DNA of 21,634 nt from an uncultured Clostridium sp. (GCA_900555075.1 USJO01000020.1:1-21634); one strand, 5' to 3'; positions 6,587 through 15,340 are shown, counted from the stretch's first letter. A program made the numbers and translations. Notes: generated by a model not told the origin, from the sequence alone.

Positions 6587-7684
6587 TTAAATACAATTTA
6601 TTTCACTTTCTTCTTTTGAACTATTATCTAGATATTCCTCTAGTTTTTTTGTTACCTCTTCAACTCCTGTACCTTTATAATACTTTCCTAATACAAAGTT
6701 TGTTATTGGTTTTGCTTCTAACTTCTTTTTGCTTTTATTGTTTCCTACTACTATTTTTATATTCTCGATATTTTGTTTCATTTTACTTACGAATTCTATT
6801 GTATCTTCTGTTTCAATGCCTGAAAAGGCAATAGCAAATTTAGGTCCCATATATCGAACAAAAATATATTCTGATGTTATATTTGTTTTCACAATATTTG
6901 CAATTTGTACAATCAGTTGTGTTCCTATTTTTCTGCCCAATTTTTCATTTATTTCTTCTATGTTATTTATTTTAAACATACAAATTGTACTTGTTGCATA
7001 TTTGTCAATTATTCGTTTACCTCTTCCATATAAGTATTCGGCTGAATTTAGTCCTGTAAAATTATCTACTCTATATATATTTTCAATTGTATTTTGATAT
7101 GATATTGTCTTTAATACTGATATAATGTTCTCTCTTATTACTTCTAGTATTCCTGTATCCATACTGTCGAAGGCATGTGTAATATCGCTTTCTATAATCC
7201 AATACCCTATATAGATATTATCAATGTATAATGGAAAAAACATTGCAGATTTTGCTCTCATTATATTTTCCGATTGATAAGTTAGTTTTTCATTAGGCTT
7301 ATTTACTGTTACATATTTAGGGATTGCATTTGCTATACTGTCCTTAAAAGTAGCGTCAGTATGAAGATTTGTCATTGATTCCCAGAATCTTTCTTCTACA
7401 TTTGATGCTCTTAATATATATTCTGCTCCATTAAATACAACAATTGTTGAATACTTTATGTTGTATTTTTCTATAATAATATCATTTATGATTTTAATCT
7501 TATCTTCTGCTGAAGCATCTTTTCCTATTGTATCCATAAAATCTTGTAATACTCTTAGGTTTGCTATTTTTTCATGTGTATTACTTAAGCCCCTTACTTT
7601 CTTATATATAGATAAGTTATATATTATTAAGAAAATTACAAGCATAATAAGAAATATTATTACAACAATTAATCCTATTGACAA
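6587..7684 (-). CDS. Membrane-anchored GAF plus degenerate GGDEF protein
   Basis: A 365-residue protein with one N-terminal membrane helix (about 3-23), a GAF-like sensor domain (about 45-195) and a diguanylate-cyclase-like domain (about 205-355). The cyclase fold is suggested by RVDNFTGLNSAEYL at its start and the MFKINNIEEINEKLGRKIG segment. The active-site GG(D/E)EF loop is replaced by YMGPKF (278-283), so cyclase activity is unlikely. It may bind a nucleotide or act as a signalling scaffold. The start is TTG at 7684, chosen because GAGGTGA lies 7 bases upstream. It follows the TadZ-like gene with 15 bases between them, and the two probably work together. Confidence 0.8.
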   Translation of the reverse strand: MSIGLIVVIIFLIMLVIFLIIYNLSIYKKVRGLSNTHEKIANLRVLQDFMDTIGKDASAEDKIKIINDIIIEKYNIKYSTIVVFNGAEYILRASNVEERFWESMTNLHTDATFKDSIANAIPKYVTVNKPNEKLTYQSENIMRAKSAMFFPLYIDNIYIGYWIIESDITHAFDSMDTGILEVIRENIISVLKTISYQNTIENIYRVDNFTGLNSAEYLYGRGKRIIDKYATSTICMFKINNIEEINEKLGRKIGTQLIVQIANIVKTNITSEYIFVRYMGPKFAIAFSGIETEDTIEFVSKMKQNIENIKIVVGNNKSKKKLEAKPITNFVLGKYYKGTGVEEVTKKLEEYLDNSSKEESEINCI

Positions 7685-7699
7685 TTCTTCTCACCTCTC

Positions 7700-10030
7700 T
7701 TAGTACTTTCCTTTCATTTTATTTAATATGTCATTTGTTTGGTTTGAAAAAGGATCTGTATATTTAGCTCCTTTTGCTGATGGTGCATATGGTTGTTTAT
7801 TAACTAGTGGATACACCATATTAGCCAATTCTCTAAGTGACATCATAAATTGTTTAGTATATCCATTTAAACTTATCGAACAATTTACCAAAGAATCTAA
7901 ATATTTCACATAGTTTTGAACTTCAAAAGGAATTTCGCAATACTTTATGTTGTCTTTATTAAATAATTCTGTCATATATGTCATATTAGGTGAATTATAA
8001 CAAGACATACCTCCAATTAAAGTTTTTATATTTAAACTCCTTACTCTCTCTGATTTGTTTATTACAACCCTTAACCTTTCTGGTTTTAATATATCTTTTG
8101 ATTTTAGATTTCTTAAGAATGCTGTTAATGGTTGTATTGTTAGCACATCCATTGACTGTACTAAATATATTTCTTGTGCTTTTTCGAATATCTCTGGGTT
8201 TGTATCAAAATCTGTATCTATTAATATCGCTGAATATCGTGTTAATAATGTTGATAGTATTTTTTCGACTTCATATTCTTTTTCTTCCCCAGGCATTTCT
8301 GTATATATTGTCAAATTATTTTTTACTTTAAGTCCTTCTGCTTTTCCATTTTGAAGTCCTTCCATACAATTTTTGGCTATGTTTCTTAGGGATTCTTCAT
8401 TATTTGTGTAAATATAATATGCATTTTTTGTTTTTGTCATATCTAGTATTGCTGTTTCTATTCCCATAGATGCTAATAATTCAGCCGTATTATTCACAAT
8501 AAAAGATGTTCCATTTTTTGTTGTGCCCACAAATGCTACTATTTTCTTATCTCCAGTAAGTAAAGTGTTGAAATTTGAATTTATATTATTTGTTCTAGCC
8601 ATATAATTGTTTTCTCCTACTGGTTCTTGCGTTTTATATACATTTTCTTTTTGTGGTGTATTTTCAATACTTGGTTTAGTGTTTGTGTACTCTTCCATAT
8701 TAAATAAATCTACATCTGCTTTTGATTCCTCAACTTTCAATGAGTCTTTTTCTTCATTGTCAGTATTGTCCTCTAAATCGAACAAATTAACTTCTGAATC
8801 CTCCTCTTTATCTGGTTCGTCTAAATCAAATAAATTCACTTCTTCTGGTTTCTCAACATCACTTAATATTTCTTCTGGTTCTTGTTGTTTTTTTGGTCTT
8901 CCTCTACCACGTTTTACTTTCGGTTCTAATTCTTCTTGTGGTGGATTTTTTCTTGGTCTACCTCTGCCTTTCTTTTTTTGAGGAACTTCTGACTCTAGTG
9001 TCTCTATTACTGGTTCTGTTTCATTATCTTGTATTATTTCATTTGTTGTTTCTTTTTTATCCTCAAGAGGATTGTTTATTACAATATCTTTGTTGACTTC
9101 TGGTTTTGTAATATTTGGGATTTCAACTTTTTTTACATTTTCTGTTGCTATACTAGTTGGAATAACTACAGATTTGATGTTTTTAGGTTTTATTAGTTGT
9201 TCTAGCACATCTTCTTCGTCATTTCCTTTATTATGTTTCTTCTCCCTTTCGTTTTCATCATATTCGTCTTTTTTATTCTTTATTAGTTCTTTATAGCTTT
9301 CTGTCTTTTTTCTAAAATCCTTAGCGTCACTCATATTTGAATTTGTTACTAATTGTTGATACTTTTCAGACCTTTCTTCCAAAACAGCTTTTACATTCAT
9401 TGGTAAGTATTTTATGATAATTTTTAGCTGTGTATCAGTATATTGGGCTACTATATTATTAAAGCTATCTATATATTTATCTTCATTTCTTCCAAGCCTT
9501 GCATAGTGTGCTCTAATATTTTCTACTTCCGCCTCGCTAACACTGTTTTCACTTTCTGTTTCGCCTAGTTCGCTCTCATGTATACCATAATATTGTTTTG
9601 CTTCTTGTTTATCTCTTGGCTGATTTATTAATCTGCAAATTTCATCTATGCTTCTATCTTGGCCTATTATTGCATTGTAAATTCCTTTTGCATAAATTTT
9701 TACTAGCATATCATCAGTTTTTTTCCTTCTGTCTGCGCAAACTAATATTATATCGATATGTTCATTTGGCGCATTTTTTATCTCTTCAACAATATTACTA
9801 TATTTTTCAAATAAAAATTTGTCTATTGAATCATAGTTATTATTTGCAAATGGTTCTAAATCTTCGCTAATTACTATTCTACTATAACTTTTATCTCTTT
9901 GTAACTCTCTATATATTGCATTAAAATAATAAACATTCTTGTAAGACAATATCTCTTTATATTCTTTTTGATATTTCTTTACAATTGCTTCTGAAACATT
10001 ATCATTATTTACTGCAAATAAGATTTTCAT
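7700..10030 (-). CDS. TadZ/CpaE-like protein with receiver-like domain, AT-hooks and MinD-like domain
   Basis: A 776-residue protein. Residues 1-140 look like a Rossmann or atypical receiver domain (MKILFAVNND; IDIILVCADRR). Residues 250-490 are charged and disordered. They carry two AT-hook motifs (GRGRPRK about 355-361, GRGRPKK about 375-381) and three acidic repeats (VNLFDLDE 398-405, VNLFDLED 414-421, VDLFNMEE 440-447). Residues 495-735 resemble a MinD/ParA ATPase, with AFVGTTKNGTSF as a degenerate Walker A lacking the usual GKT lysine and ILIDTDFD as Walker B. Receiver-like plus MinD-like order is that of TadZ/CpaE localisation proteins, but no tad pilus genes are here. GGAGGGG of the ribosome binding site lies inside the last codons of the upstream gene, so the two are coupled. 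The role is unproven: positioning of a surface or nucleoid-linked complex is my best guess. Confidence 0.7.
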   Translation of the reverse strand: MKILFAVNNDNVSEAIVKKYQKEYKEILSYKNVYYFNAIYRELQRDKSYSRIVISEDLEPFANNNYDSIDKFLFEKYSNIVEEIKNAPNEHIDIILVCADRRKKTDDMLVKIYAKGIYNAIIGQDRSIDEICRLINQPRDKQEAKQYYGIHESELGETESENSVSEAEVENIRAHYARLGRNEDKYIDSFNNIVAQYTDTQLKIIIKYLPMNVKAVLEERSEKYQQLVTNSNMSDAKDFRKKTESYKELIKNKKDEYDENEREKKHNKGNDEEDVLEQLIKPKNIKSVVIPTSIATENVKKVEIPNITKPEVNKDIVINNPLEDKKETTNEIIQDNETEPVIETLESEVPQKKKGRGRPRKNPPQEELEPKVKRGRGRPKKQQEPEEILSDVEKPEEVNLFDLDEPDKEEDSEVNLFDLEDNTDNEEKDSLKVEESKADVDLFNMEEYTNTKPSIENTPQKENVYKTQEPVGENNYMARTNNINSNFNTLLTGDKKIVAFVGTTKNGTSFIVNNTAELLASMGIETAILDMTKTKNAYYIYTNNEESLRNIAKNCMEGLQNGKAEGLKVKNNLTIYTEMPGEEKEYEVEKILSTLLTRYSAILIDTDFDTNPEIFEKAQEIYLVQSMDVLTIQPLTAFLRNLKSKDILKPERLRVVINKSERVRSLNIKTLIGGMSCYNSPNMTYMTELFNKDNIKYCEIPFEVQNYVKYLDSLVNCSISLNGYTKQFMMSLRELANMVYPLVNKQPYAPSAKGAKYTDPFSNQTNDILNKMKGKY

Positions 10031-10034
10031 ATGT

Positions 10035-10436
10035 TTAACCCCTCCAACCTACTACTACGAGTGCATATATAAATGGTAACAATTGACAGATGATTAGTAT
10101 TGTAACAAAAACTATTACTGCACTAAATCCTCTATGTTTATAATCTAGTCTTCTTGTTCCCATTACATATTGGAATACTAGTCCTACTGCAATACCAACA
10201 AAGCATAAAGGTATACTATATGGTTGTACAATTTCTTCAAGTACATAACCTGCAAACCAATATGCCTCTGAACCATACTTTTCTGTGTACTCTTCTTTTT
10301 TTTCCTCCATCTTATTCTTTATTCCTGAAATTTCCTCTTTATTTTGTTTTTCTAGCGTATTTACCTCTGTTGCAAATACATTATTAATTGATAACAAACA
10401 TAAAACTATTAATATTATTGCAATCGTTTTTTTCAT
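10035..10436 (-). CDS. Small secreted or membrane protein, signal peptide plus two membrane helices
   Basis: A 133-residue protein starting MKKTIAIILIVLCLL, with a signal peptide likely cut after VFA (about residue 23). A Glu/Lys-rich helix (about 27-55) follows, then two membrane helices (about 72-92 and 102-126) flanking the basic loop GTRRLDYKHRG. I set the start at 10436 because GGAGG lies about 7 bases upstream; a longer open frame to 10586 runs through the promoter. It is first in the operon and its tail encodes the ribosome binding site of the TadZ-like gene. The topology recalls TrbC/VirB2-type pilins, but without sequence motifs to prove it. It ends WRG, with an in-frame AGG for Arg. 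Confidence 0.7.
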   Translation of the reverse strand: MKKTIAIILIVLCLLSINNVFATEVNTLEKQNKEEISGIKNKMEEKKEEYTEKYGSEAYWFAGYVLEEIVQPYSIPLCFVGIAVGLVFQYVMGTRRLDYKHRGFSAVIVFVTILIICQLLPFIYALVVVGWRG

Positions 10437-10475
10437 TTTATACCTCCAACTTATATTACTTTTTTCACTTATAAT

Positions 10476-10504
10476 ATCATACAATATTCTTAGGAAAATA
10501 GCAA
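10476..10504 (-). promoter_or_regulatory. Promoter of the TadZ-like/ireB/ruvX/ppa/TPR operon
   Basis: Minus-strand TTGCTA (10499-10504), 17-base spacer, TATGAT (10476-10481), about 40 bases before the first start. No gene lies in the 293 bases between 10437 and 10729. Besides this promoter they hold a short inverted repeat (CTTGAA/TTCAAG, 10616-10633) and the terminator at 10653-10694. Confidence 0.7.
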
Positions 10505-10652
10505 GTTTATTTTGTGATTTTTTTATAAATTTTACTAAAATAAGAAAAGTAAAACTTCGTTTCTCTTTGTTCAGAATAATTCGCATTCGAACATATATAG
10601 AAAACTTTTCTTGTTCTTGAAGTCAATTTCAAGGAAAACTTTCATACATAAT

Positions 10653-10694
10653 AAAAAAAGGGAATATGTTTTGTTCATTTAAACATATTCCCTT
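10653..10694 (-). terminator. Strong Rho-independent terminator after the membrane glycosyltransferase gene
   Basis: Perfect 14-base stem (10681-10694 with 10658-10671), 9-base loop, and a run of seven T on the minus strand (10659-10653). It lies 35 bases beyond the stop codon and ends the SSB-glycosyltransferase unit. Confidence 0.92.
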
Positions 10695-10729
10695 GTACTT
10701 TTTGTTATTGAATATTTGTTTAATAATTT

Positions 10730-11950
10730 TTATCCTTTTACTTTTATGTCTCTTACGTGCTCTATTTTTTCCCACGTTGTATTTGGTTTTATTAATGCTT
10801 TAATGTTTATAAGTATCCAAGAGCCCAAAAATAGTGGATAACATAAAACTCCTTTTAGCATTGGCTTTATAGGTCTTTTATCTAGTAGCAATGTTAATAT
10901 TGCTGTAAGTGGTGGGATTATGAAGGTGGCTATTAAATATTTTGCATAATTAAATATTAAACCTGCAAGTGTCATTCCATCTCCAATATATATTATTAAG
11001 TTTATTACTAATATTGAAAGTGTTACAACCAATATTGGCATTCCCATAAGATATAACAGTCCATCAAAATTTGACATTTTTCTGTTTCTTATAACTCCTG
11101 TTGCTAAGTCTTTTAAATAGTATTTGAAACATTGTATATGTCCCACTGACCATCTTGTTCTTTGTGTCCAAGATTGTTTAAATCCTAGTGGTTGCTCATC
11201 ATAAACTTTAGCATCTGTTGCCCAACCTAGTTGTCTTCCTTTTGCTATGTTTATTAATGAGAATTCTATATCCTCTGTTAAGGTTTTTGTGTTCCATCCT
11301 TCTTCTTTTATTAAATCATATTTTACCATAAAGCCTGTTCCATTTAATAATGGAGATAATCCAATATTATACCTTGCTAAATGATAAAATCTATGCATTG
11401 TCCAGTAGAATAAAGCGTACCCTGCTGTTACCCATGTATCGTCTGGATTTTTTATATCTCTGTATCCTTGTACTACTTCTTCTCCTTGACAAAGTTTCTT
11501 ATTCATTGCGTTCATAAATTCTTTGTCTACAACATTATCTGCATCGAAAACGCAAAGTGCATCATATTCGGCATTTTGCTCCTTCATTTTAGCTAAAAAC
11601 CACTGCATTGCATATCCTTTTGTTTTATGTTCTGGATCATTTCTTTCATATACTATAGCTCCTGCATCTCTTGCAATTTCTGCTGTTTTGTCTGTGCAGT
11701 TATCCGCTATTACATATATATCTAACAACTCTTTAGGATAGTTTTGCTCTTTTAAACTTTCTATTAAATTTCTTACAACTTTTTCCTCATTATGTGCTGG
11801 AATTATTGCCATAAACTTGTGAGTTTTATTAAATAGCAATGGTTTTTCTTTGAATTTTATTAGTGAACAAACACTTATTGCTATATTATATAACCAAAAT
11901 ATTGTGATTATTCCTACAAGTGCTTGTTGCAATATATATAAATAATCCAT
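10730..11950 (-). CDS. Processive-type family 2 glycosyltransferase, membrane bound
   Basis: A 406-residue enzyme with an N-terminal membrane helix (about 5-30), a cytoplasmic GT-A domain and C-terminal membrane helices (about 295-390). Catalytic motifs are in order: IIPAHNEE (49-56), the DAD metal site (136-138), TED (225-227, catalytic base) and QRTRW (263-267). The Q(Q/R)xRW motif is typical of processive enzymes such as cellulose, hyaluronan and poly-N-acetylglucosamine synthases. The sugar and polymer cannot be told from sequence. ATG start with AAAGGAG 6 bases upstream. It follows the SSB-like gene with an 11-base gap, and a strong terminator ends it. Confidence 0.9.
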   Translation of the reverse strand: MDYLYILQQALVGIITIFWLYNIAISVCSLIKFKEKPLLFNKTHKFMAIIPAHNEEKVVRNLIESLKEQNYPKELLDIYVIADNCTDKTAEIARDAGAIVYERNDPEHKTKGYAMQWFLAKMKEQNAEYDALCVFDADNVVDKEFMNAMNKKLCQGEEVVQGYRDIKNPDDTWVTAGYALFYWTMHRFYHLARYNIGLSPLLNGTGFMVKYDLIKEEGWNTKTLTEDIEFSLINIAKGRQLGWATDAKVYDEQPLGFKQSWTQRTRWSVGHIQCFKYYLKDLATGVIRNRKMSNFDGLLYLMGMPILVVTLSILVINLIIYIGDGMTLAGLIFNYAKYLIATFIIPPLTAILTLLLDKRPIKPMLKGVLCYPLFLGSWILINIKALIKPNTTWEKIEHVRDIKVKG

Positions 11951-11961
11951 TTTTTACTCCT

Positions 11962-12642
11962 TTACATCGCTTCTTCAGTTTCTGTTGCTATTACTTCTTC
12001 CTTATTTTCATCTTTATTATCTATAAATTCTAGACTACTAATAGATACTTCATATGCTGTTCTTGTTTCTACTGTACCATCTTCGTGTTTCTTTTCATAT
12101 GGTCTTGATTGAACTCTACCTACTAATTTTAATAGTGTTCCTATTGGCATATCTTCGCAAAATCTTGCGTTTCTTCCCCAAGTAATACATGGTATGTAGT
12201 CTGATTTATTATATGCTCTATTTACTGCTACTAGTATGTCTGCTATTTCCCTACCAAATGGTGTTTTTCTGTAAATTGGTTTTCTACAAATATGTCCCAC
12301 TAATTGAACTTCGTTAGGAACTTTGATTTCCTCATTCTCTCCCTTTTCTCTAATTTCTTTTGCAAATACTGTAAGTATTAATCTGCTTTTTGTTTCCTCA
12401 TATGTATTATAAGATCTGAATTGTCCTTCGATTACAACACTTTTTCCTATGTTTAACTCAAAGTTTGCAATTAACCTTTCAGATATTGTTATTGGAATTA
12501 TGTCTGATATTCCACTTAAACGTGGTATTTCTAAATCGAAGTTATAAAAACTTTCTCCGTAGATTTCGTGACTAAATTTTTTCTCACTTGTTACTTTACC
12601 AACTAATATAATATAGTTGTTTTGTGAATAATTTGTAACCAA
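11962..12642 (-). CDS. Single-stranded DNA-binding protein with two OB folds in tandem
   Basis: A 226-residue protein with two SSB/PriB-like OB folds. The first runs from about 9 to 95 (NYIILVGKVTSEKKF ... VVIEGQFRSYNTY ... LILTVFAKEI), the second from about 105 to 205 (NEVQLVGHICRKPIYRKTPFGREIADILVAVN ... IPCITWGRNA ... LVGRVQSRPYEK). The second repeat keeps the classic SSB pattern; the first is diverged. The acidic tail EEVIATETEEAM lacks the usual DDDIPF tip, so it may not recruit SSB partners. I start it at TTG 12642 because AAGGAGG lies 7 bases upstream; a longer frame from 12672 would place that site inside the gene. It may be an auxiliary SSB beside a normal one elsewhere. Confidence 0.85.
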   Translation of the reverse strand: MVTNYSQNNYIILVGKVTSEKKFSHEIYGESFYNFDLEIPRLSGISDIIPITISERLIANFELNIGKSVVIEGQFRSYNTYEETKSRLILTVFAKEIREKGENEEIKVPNEVQLVGHICRKPIYRKTPFGREIADILVAVNRAYNKSDYIPCITWGRNARFCEDMPIGTLLKLVGRVQSRPYEKKHEDGTVETRTAYEVSISSLEFIDNKDENKEEVIATETEEAM

Positions 12643-12721
12643 TTTTATTTCCTCCTTTTTTTCGTCTAACAAGCTAATATATTTTCTACTTTTAGACTAG
12701 TCTTTTTCCAAGACATATTTA

Positions 12722-12750
12722 ATTATACTACGTTTTTCTGGATTTGTCTA
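12722..12750 (-). promoter_or_regulatory. Promoter of the SSB-like/glycosyltransferase unit
   Basis: Minus-strand TAGACA (12745-12750), 17-base spacer, TATAAT (12722-12727). The leader downstream contains a 10-base palindrome AGACTAGTCT (12694-12703) and an overlapping small hairpin (12700-12714), possible sites for regulation. Confidence 0.75.
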
Positions 12751-12799
12751 CATAAAATGGTAAAATTATGTTAATTTTTCTTTTTATTTTTAGTTGCGT

Positions 12800-13279
12800 C
12801 TATGCTTTCTTTATTGCTAAAACTTTATACTTTGCTATTCCTCCTGGAGTGTTTGCTTCAACTATTTGGTTTTTCTTTGCTCCAATTAAAGCTGCTCCTA
12901 TTGGAGATACATTTGATATTCTGTTTTTTGATAAGTCTACTTCTGTTGAACCAACTATTGTGTATTCAAGTTCTTCATTAAATTCCATATCTAATATTTT
13001 AACCATATTTCCTACTTGCACAGTTTTTGTATCTATTTCTGATTCATCTATAATTTTTGCATATCTTAGTTTGTTTTCTAAGTCTGCTATTTTTATTTCA
13101 TTTTCTGCTTGAGCATTTTTTGCTTCGTCATATTCTGAATTTTCTGATAAATCTCCAAATCCTAATGCAACTTTAATACGTTCTGAAATTTCAGCTCTCT
13201 TTTCTGTCTTTAAATATTCTAATTGTTTTTCTAAGTTATCATATCCTTCTTGTGTTAATAAAACTTCTTTTTCTTCCAT
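12800..13279 (-). CDS. greA: Transcription elongation factor GreA
   Basis: Rescues backtracked RNA polymerase by stimulating cleavage of the transcript 3' end. The 159-residue length is standard. The N-terminal coiled coil carries the tip motif GDLSENSEYDEAKNAQA (42-58), whose acidic residues reach the polymerase active site. The C-terminal FKBP-like domain ends with SPIGAALIGAKKNQIVEANTPGG, typical of GreA. ATG start with AAAGGAG about 9 bases upstream. It has its own consensus promoter (13326-13354) between it and the preceding unknown gene. No clear terminator follows before the next promoter. Confidence 0.97.
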   Translation of the reverse strand: MEEKEVLLTQEGYDNLEKQLEYLKTEKRAEISERIKVALGFGDLSENSEYDEAKNAQAENEIKIADLENKLRYAKIIDESEIDTKTVQVGNMVKILDMEFNEELEYTIVGSTEVDLSKNRISNVSPIGAALIGAKKNQIVEANTPGGIAKYKVLAIKKA

Positions 13280-13325
13280 TTTTCATTACTCCTTTATATT
13301 ATTAATATATGATTGTAGTTTCTTA

Positions 13326-13354
13326 ATCTTACTCTACAAAATACAATTTGTCAA
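13326..13354 (-). promoter_or_regulatory. Promoter of greA
   Basis: Minus-strand perfect TTGACA (13349-13354), 17-base spacer, TAAGAT (13326-13331), about 47 bases before the greA start. Confidence 0.8.
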
Positions 13355-13371
13355 GTATAATTTAATAAAAT

Positions 13372-14229
13372 TCAGACAAATTCTTTTTTATTTATTGTTC
13401 CGTTTACACCTATTAGTCTTTTAATCTTTACTCTATCATCTTCTAGTTGTTCAAAAACTTTTATTGTAGGCTTTTTTAATATACTTGCTTCATACATAAT
13501 TGTATCATCAAAACCCTGTAGCTTATATTTTTTGGGTATTTCTATTCTCCAGTCTTTAATGTTTATTCCTGAAAATTTTCTTGAAGTTATATTTACATTT
13601 TTAGGCACATTTACAACCACTGCATTGCTTGGTATATCTAGTTTGTTTAGTGTCTCTTCTGGGAAATCTATATTTAATATTATATCTGAACTATTCAAAT
13701 TGCTTTTCATATTGCTTGATAATTTTATGAGTATTCCAAGTTCGTTATATAAATATTCTACAACCTTCTTAAACTTCTTTGTGTTATTGGTAATTATATT
13801 TAATCTTTTAACGTTTTTGGCAAGTGACATTATGTTTTCTATTGCAATGTCATTGTTTTCATTTATAAGTATAGTTATTTCTCCCGCTTCTATTTTACTT
13901 TTTTTGTAATGATATATTTTTTGTATTACACTATATACTAAAAACTTAGATAACCTTGTACCATCTAATATGCTGATGTTATTTCTATATAGAATATTCT
14001 TAAATTCTTCATTTGCCATTAAATTTTCTTCTAATACTATACTTTTTATGTTGCTGTTGTACAAGTATTTGCTTATCTTTTCAGCTATTTTTTTTATTTT
14101 CCTTTTGCAACTTTTGTCATCTATTGGCAGAAGAATTATGGGTTTATCTTCTATTTTATCTATTTTAAATATATTTAATAGTCTATATAAGAATTTTACT
14201 TTTTCAAACCTTTTAACATATGCTATCAT
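13372..14229 (-). CDS. Hypothetical protein, possible Rossmann-like C-terminal half
   Basis: I do not recognise this 285-residue protein. It is basic and Lys/Ile/Asn-rich, without signal peptide or membrane helix. Alternating beta and helix segments (KPIILLPIDDKS, IKSIVLEENL, EITILINENNDIAIENIMSLAKNVKRLNIITNN, SDIILNIDFP, NAVVVNVP) suggest alpha/beta domains, the second perhaps Rossmann-like, but I see no nucleotide-binding glycine motif. The start at ATG 14229 is chosen because AGGTG lies 6 bases upstream; a GTG at 14238 overlaps that site. It lies 43 bases after mnmA and is probably the last gene of the polA-galE-mnmA run, with the greA promoter directly beyond it. Confidence 0.8.
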   Translation of the reverse strand: MIAYVKRFEKVKFLYRLLNIFKIDKIEDKPIILLPIDDKSCKRKIKKIAEKISKYLYNSNIKSIVLEENLMANEEFKNILYRNNISILDGTRLSKFLVYSVIQKIYHYKKSKIEAGEITILINENNDIAIENIMSLAKNVKRLNIITNNTKKFKKVVEYLYNELGILIKLSSNMKSNLNSSDIILNIDFPEETLNKLDIPSNAVVVNVPKNVNITSRKFSGINIKDWRIEIPKKYKLQGFDDTIMYEASILKKPTIKVFEQLEDDRVKIKRLIGVNGTINKKEFV

Positions 14230-14272
14230 AAATATCACCTAAGACATTATATTTATGAAATTTAAATTTATG

Positions 14273-15340
14273 TCAAATTATTTTTCCTCCGCCTATTAAA
14301 ACATCGTCTATGTAGAAAACTACAGATTGTCCTCTTGTAATTGCTCTTTGTGGTTCATTAAATTCTACCCTTGCAATACCATTTTCTTCTGGGTATAGCA
14401 CTGCTGTTCCTTCTTTTGCACTATATCTTATTTTAGCTTGAACTTCTATTGGTTTATTTTTATCTATATCTACTGTAAAGTTTAAGTCTTTTGCGTATAA
14501 AATTTTAGAATAAATATCCTCTTCTTTTCCAACTATTAATCTATTATTTTTTATATCTAAATCTATTACATATAACGGTGTTCCGTTTGATATACCTAGT
14601 CCTTTTCTTTGACCTATTGTATAGTAGATTAAACCTTTATGAGTTCCAAGTATATTTCCTTCTTTATTTACAATATAACCCGGCTTTGATTTGACTTTGC
14701 CAGTTTTTATTAAAAATCCTGCATAATCATCATCTGGAATAAAGCATATCTCTTGGCTATCTGGTTTTTTTGCCGTAAGTAGTCCGTGCTGTTTGGCAAT
14801 TTCCCTTATTTGCTCTTTATTCTCAAAGTTTCCTAATGGGAATAAGACCTTTCCTATTATGTTCTTTGGAATATTATATAAAACGTAACTTTGGTCTTTT
14901 TTTCCTGCATTTGATTTTTTGAGTACATATTGATTGTATTTTTTACTAAACTCGGTTTTTGCGTAATGACCTGTTGCAATATAATCGCAATTCAATTCTA
15001 ATGCTTTTCTAAAGAAATAATTGAATTTTAGAAATTTATTGCACTCTATGCAAGGATTTGGTGTTATTGCATTAGCATATCCTTCTATAAAACTATCTAT
15101 AACGCATTTTTGAAATTCTTCCTTTAAGTTTAGTGTATAGTGCGGTATTCCTAATTTGTCGCACACCTTTTTTGCATCTAATATGTTATCATCTCCACAA
15201 CATTTGCTCTGCTTGTTTTCATCTTCTGACTCCCATAGTTTCATTGTAGCCCCTATAACTTCATATCCTTGTTCTAATAGTACAATTGCTGCTACACTGC
15301 TGTCTACTCCTCCACTCATTCCTAATAAAACTCTTTTCAT
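14273..15340 (-). CDS. mnmA: tRNA-specific 2-thiouridylase MnmA
   Basis: ATP-dependent thiolation of U34 in tRNA-Lys, -Glu and -Gln, with sulfur passed from a cysteine desulfurase. The 355-residue length is typical. The PP-loop SGGVDSS is at 9-15, the catalytic Cys97 is in NPCIECNK, and the second active-site Cys199 is in SQEICF. The C-terminal half carries the YTIGQRKGLG and EPQRAITRGQ segments of the family's beta-barrel domains. It follows galE after 26 bases in the same run. The tRNA-decoding role is worth noting beside the recoding seen in this genome, though no link is implied by the sequence. Confidence 0.97.
   Translation of the reverse strand: MKRVLLGMSGGVDSSVAAIVLLEQGYEVIGATMKLWESEDENKQSKCCGDDNILDAKKVCDKLGIPHYTLNLKEEFQKCVIDSFIEGYANAITPNPCIECNKFLKFNYFFRKALELNCDYIATGHYAKTEFSKKYNQYVLKKSNAGKKDQSYVLYNIPKNIIGKVLFPLGNFENKEQIREIAKQHGLLTAKKPDSQEICFIPDDDYAGFLIKTGKVKSKPGYIVNKEGNILGTHKGLIYYTIGQRKGLGISNGTPLYVIDLDIKNNRLIVGKEEDIYSKILYAKDLNFTVDIDKNKPIEVQAKIRYSAKEGTAVLYPEENGIARVEFNEPQRAITRGQSVVFYIDDVLIGGGKII

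Noticed and set aside
10437..10586. 50-residue N-terminal extension of the small membrane protein
   Set aside because: It would cover the promoter and the good ribosome binding site, and it would bury the signal peptide.
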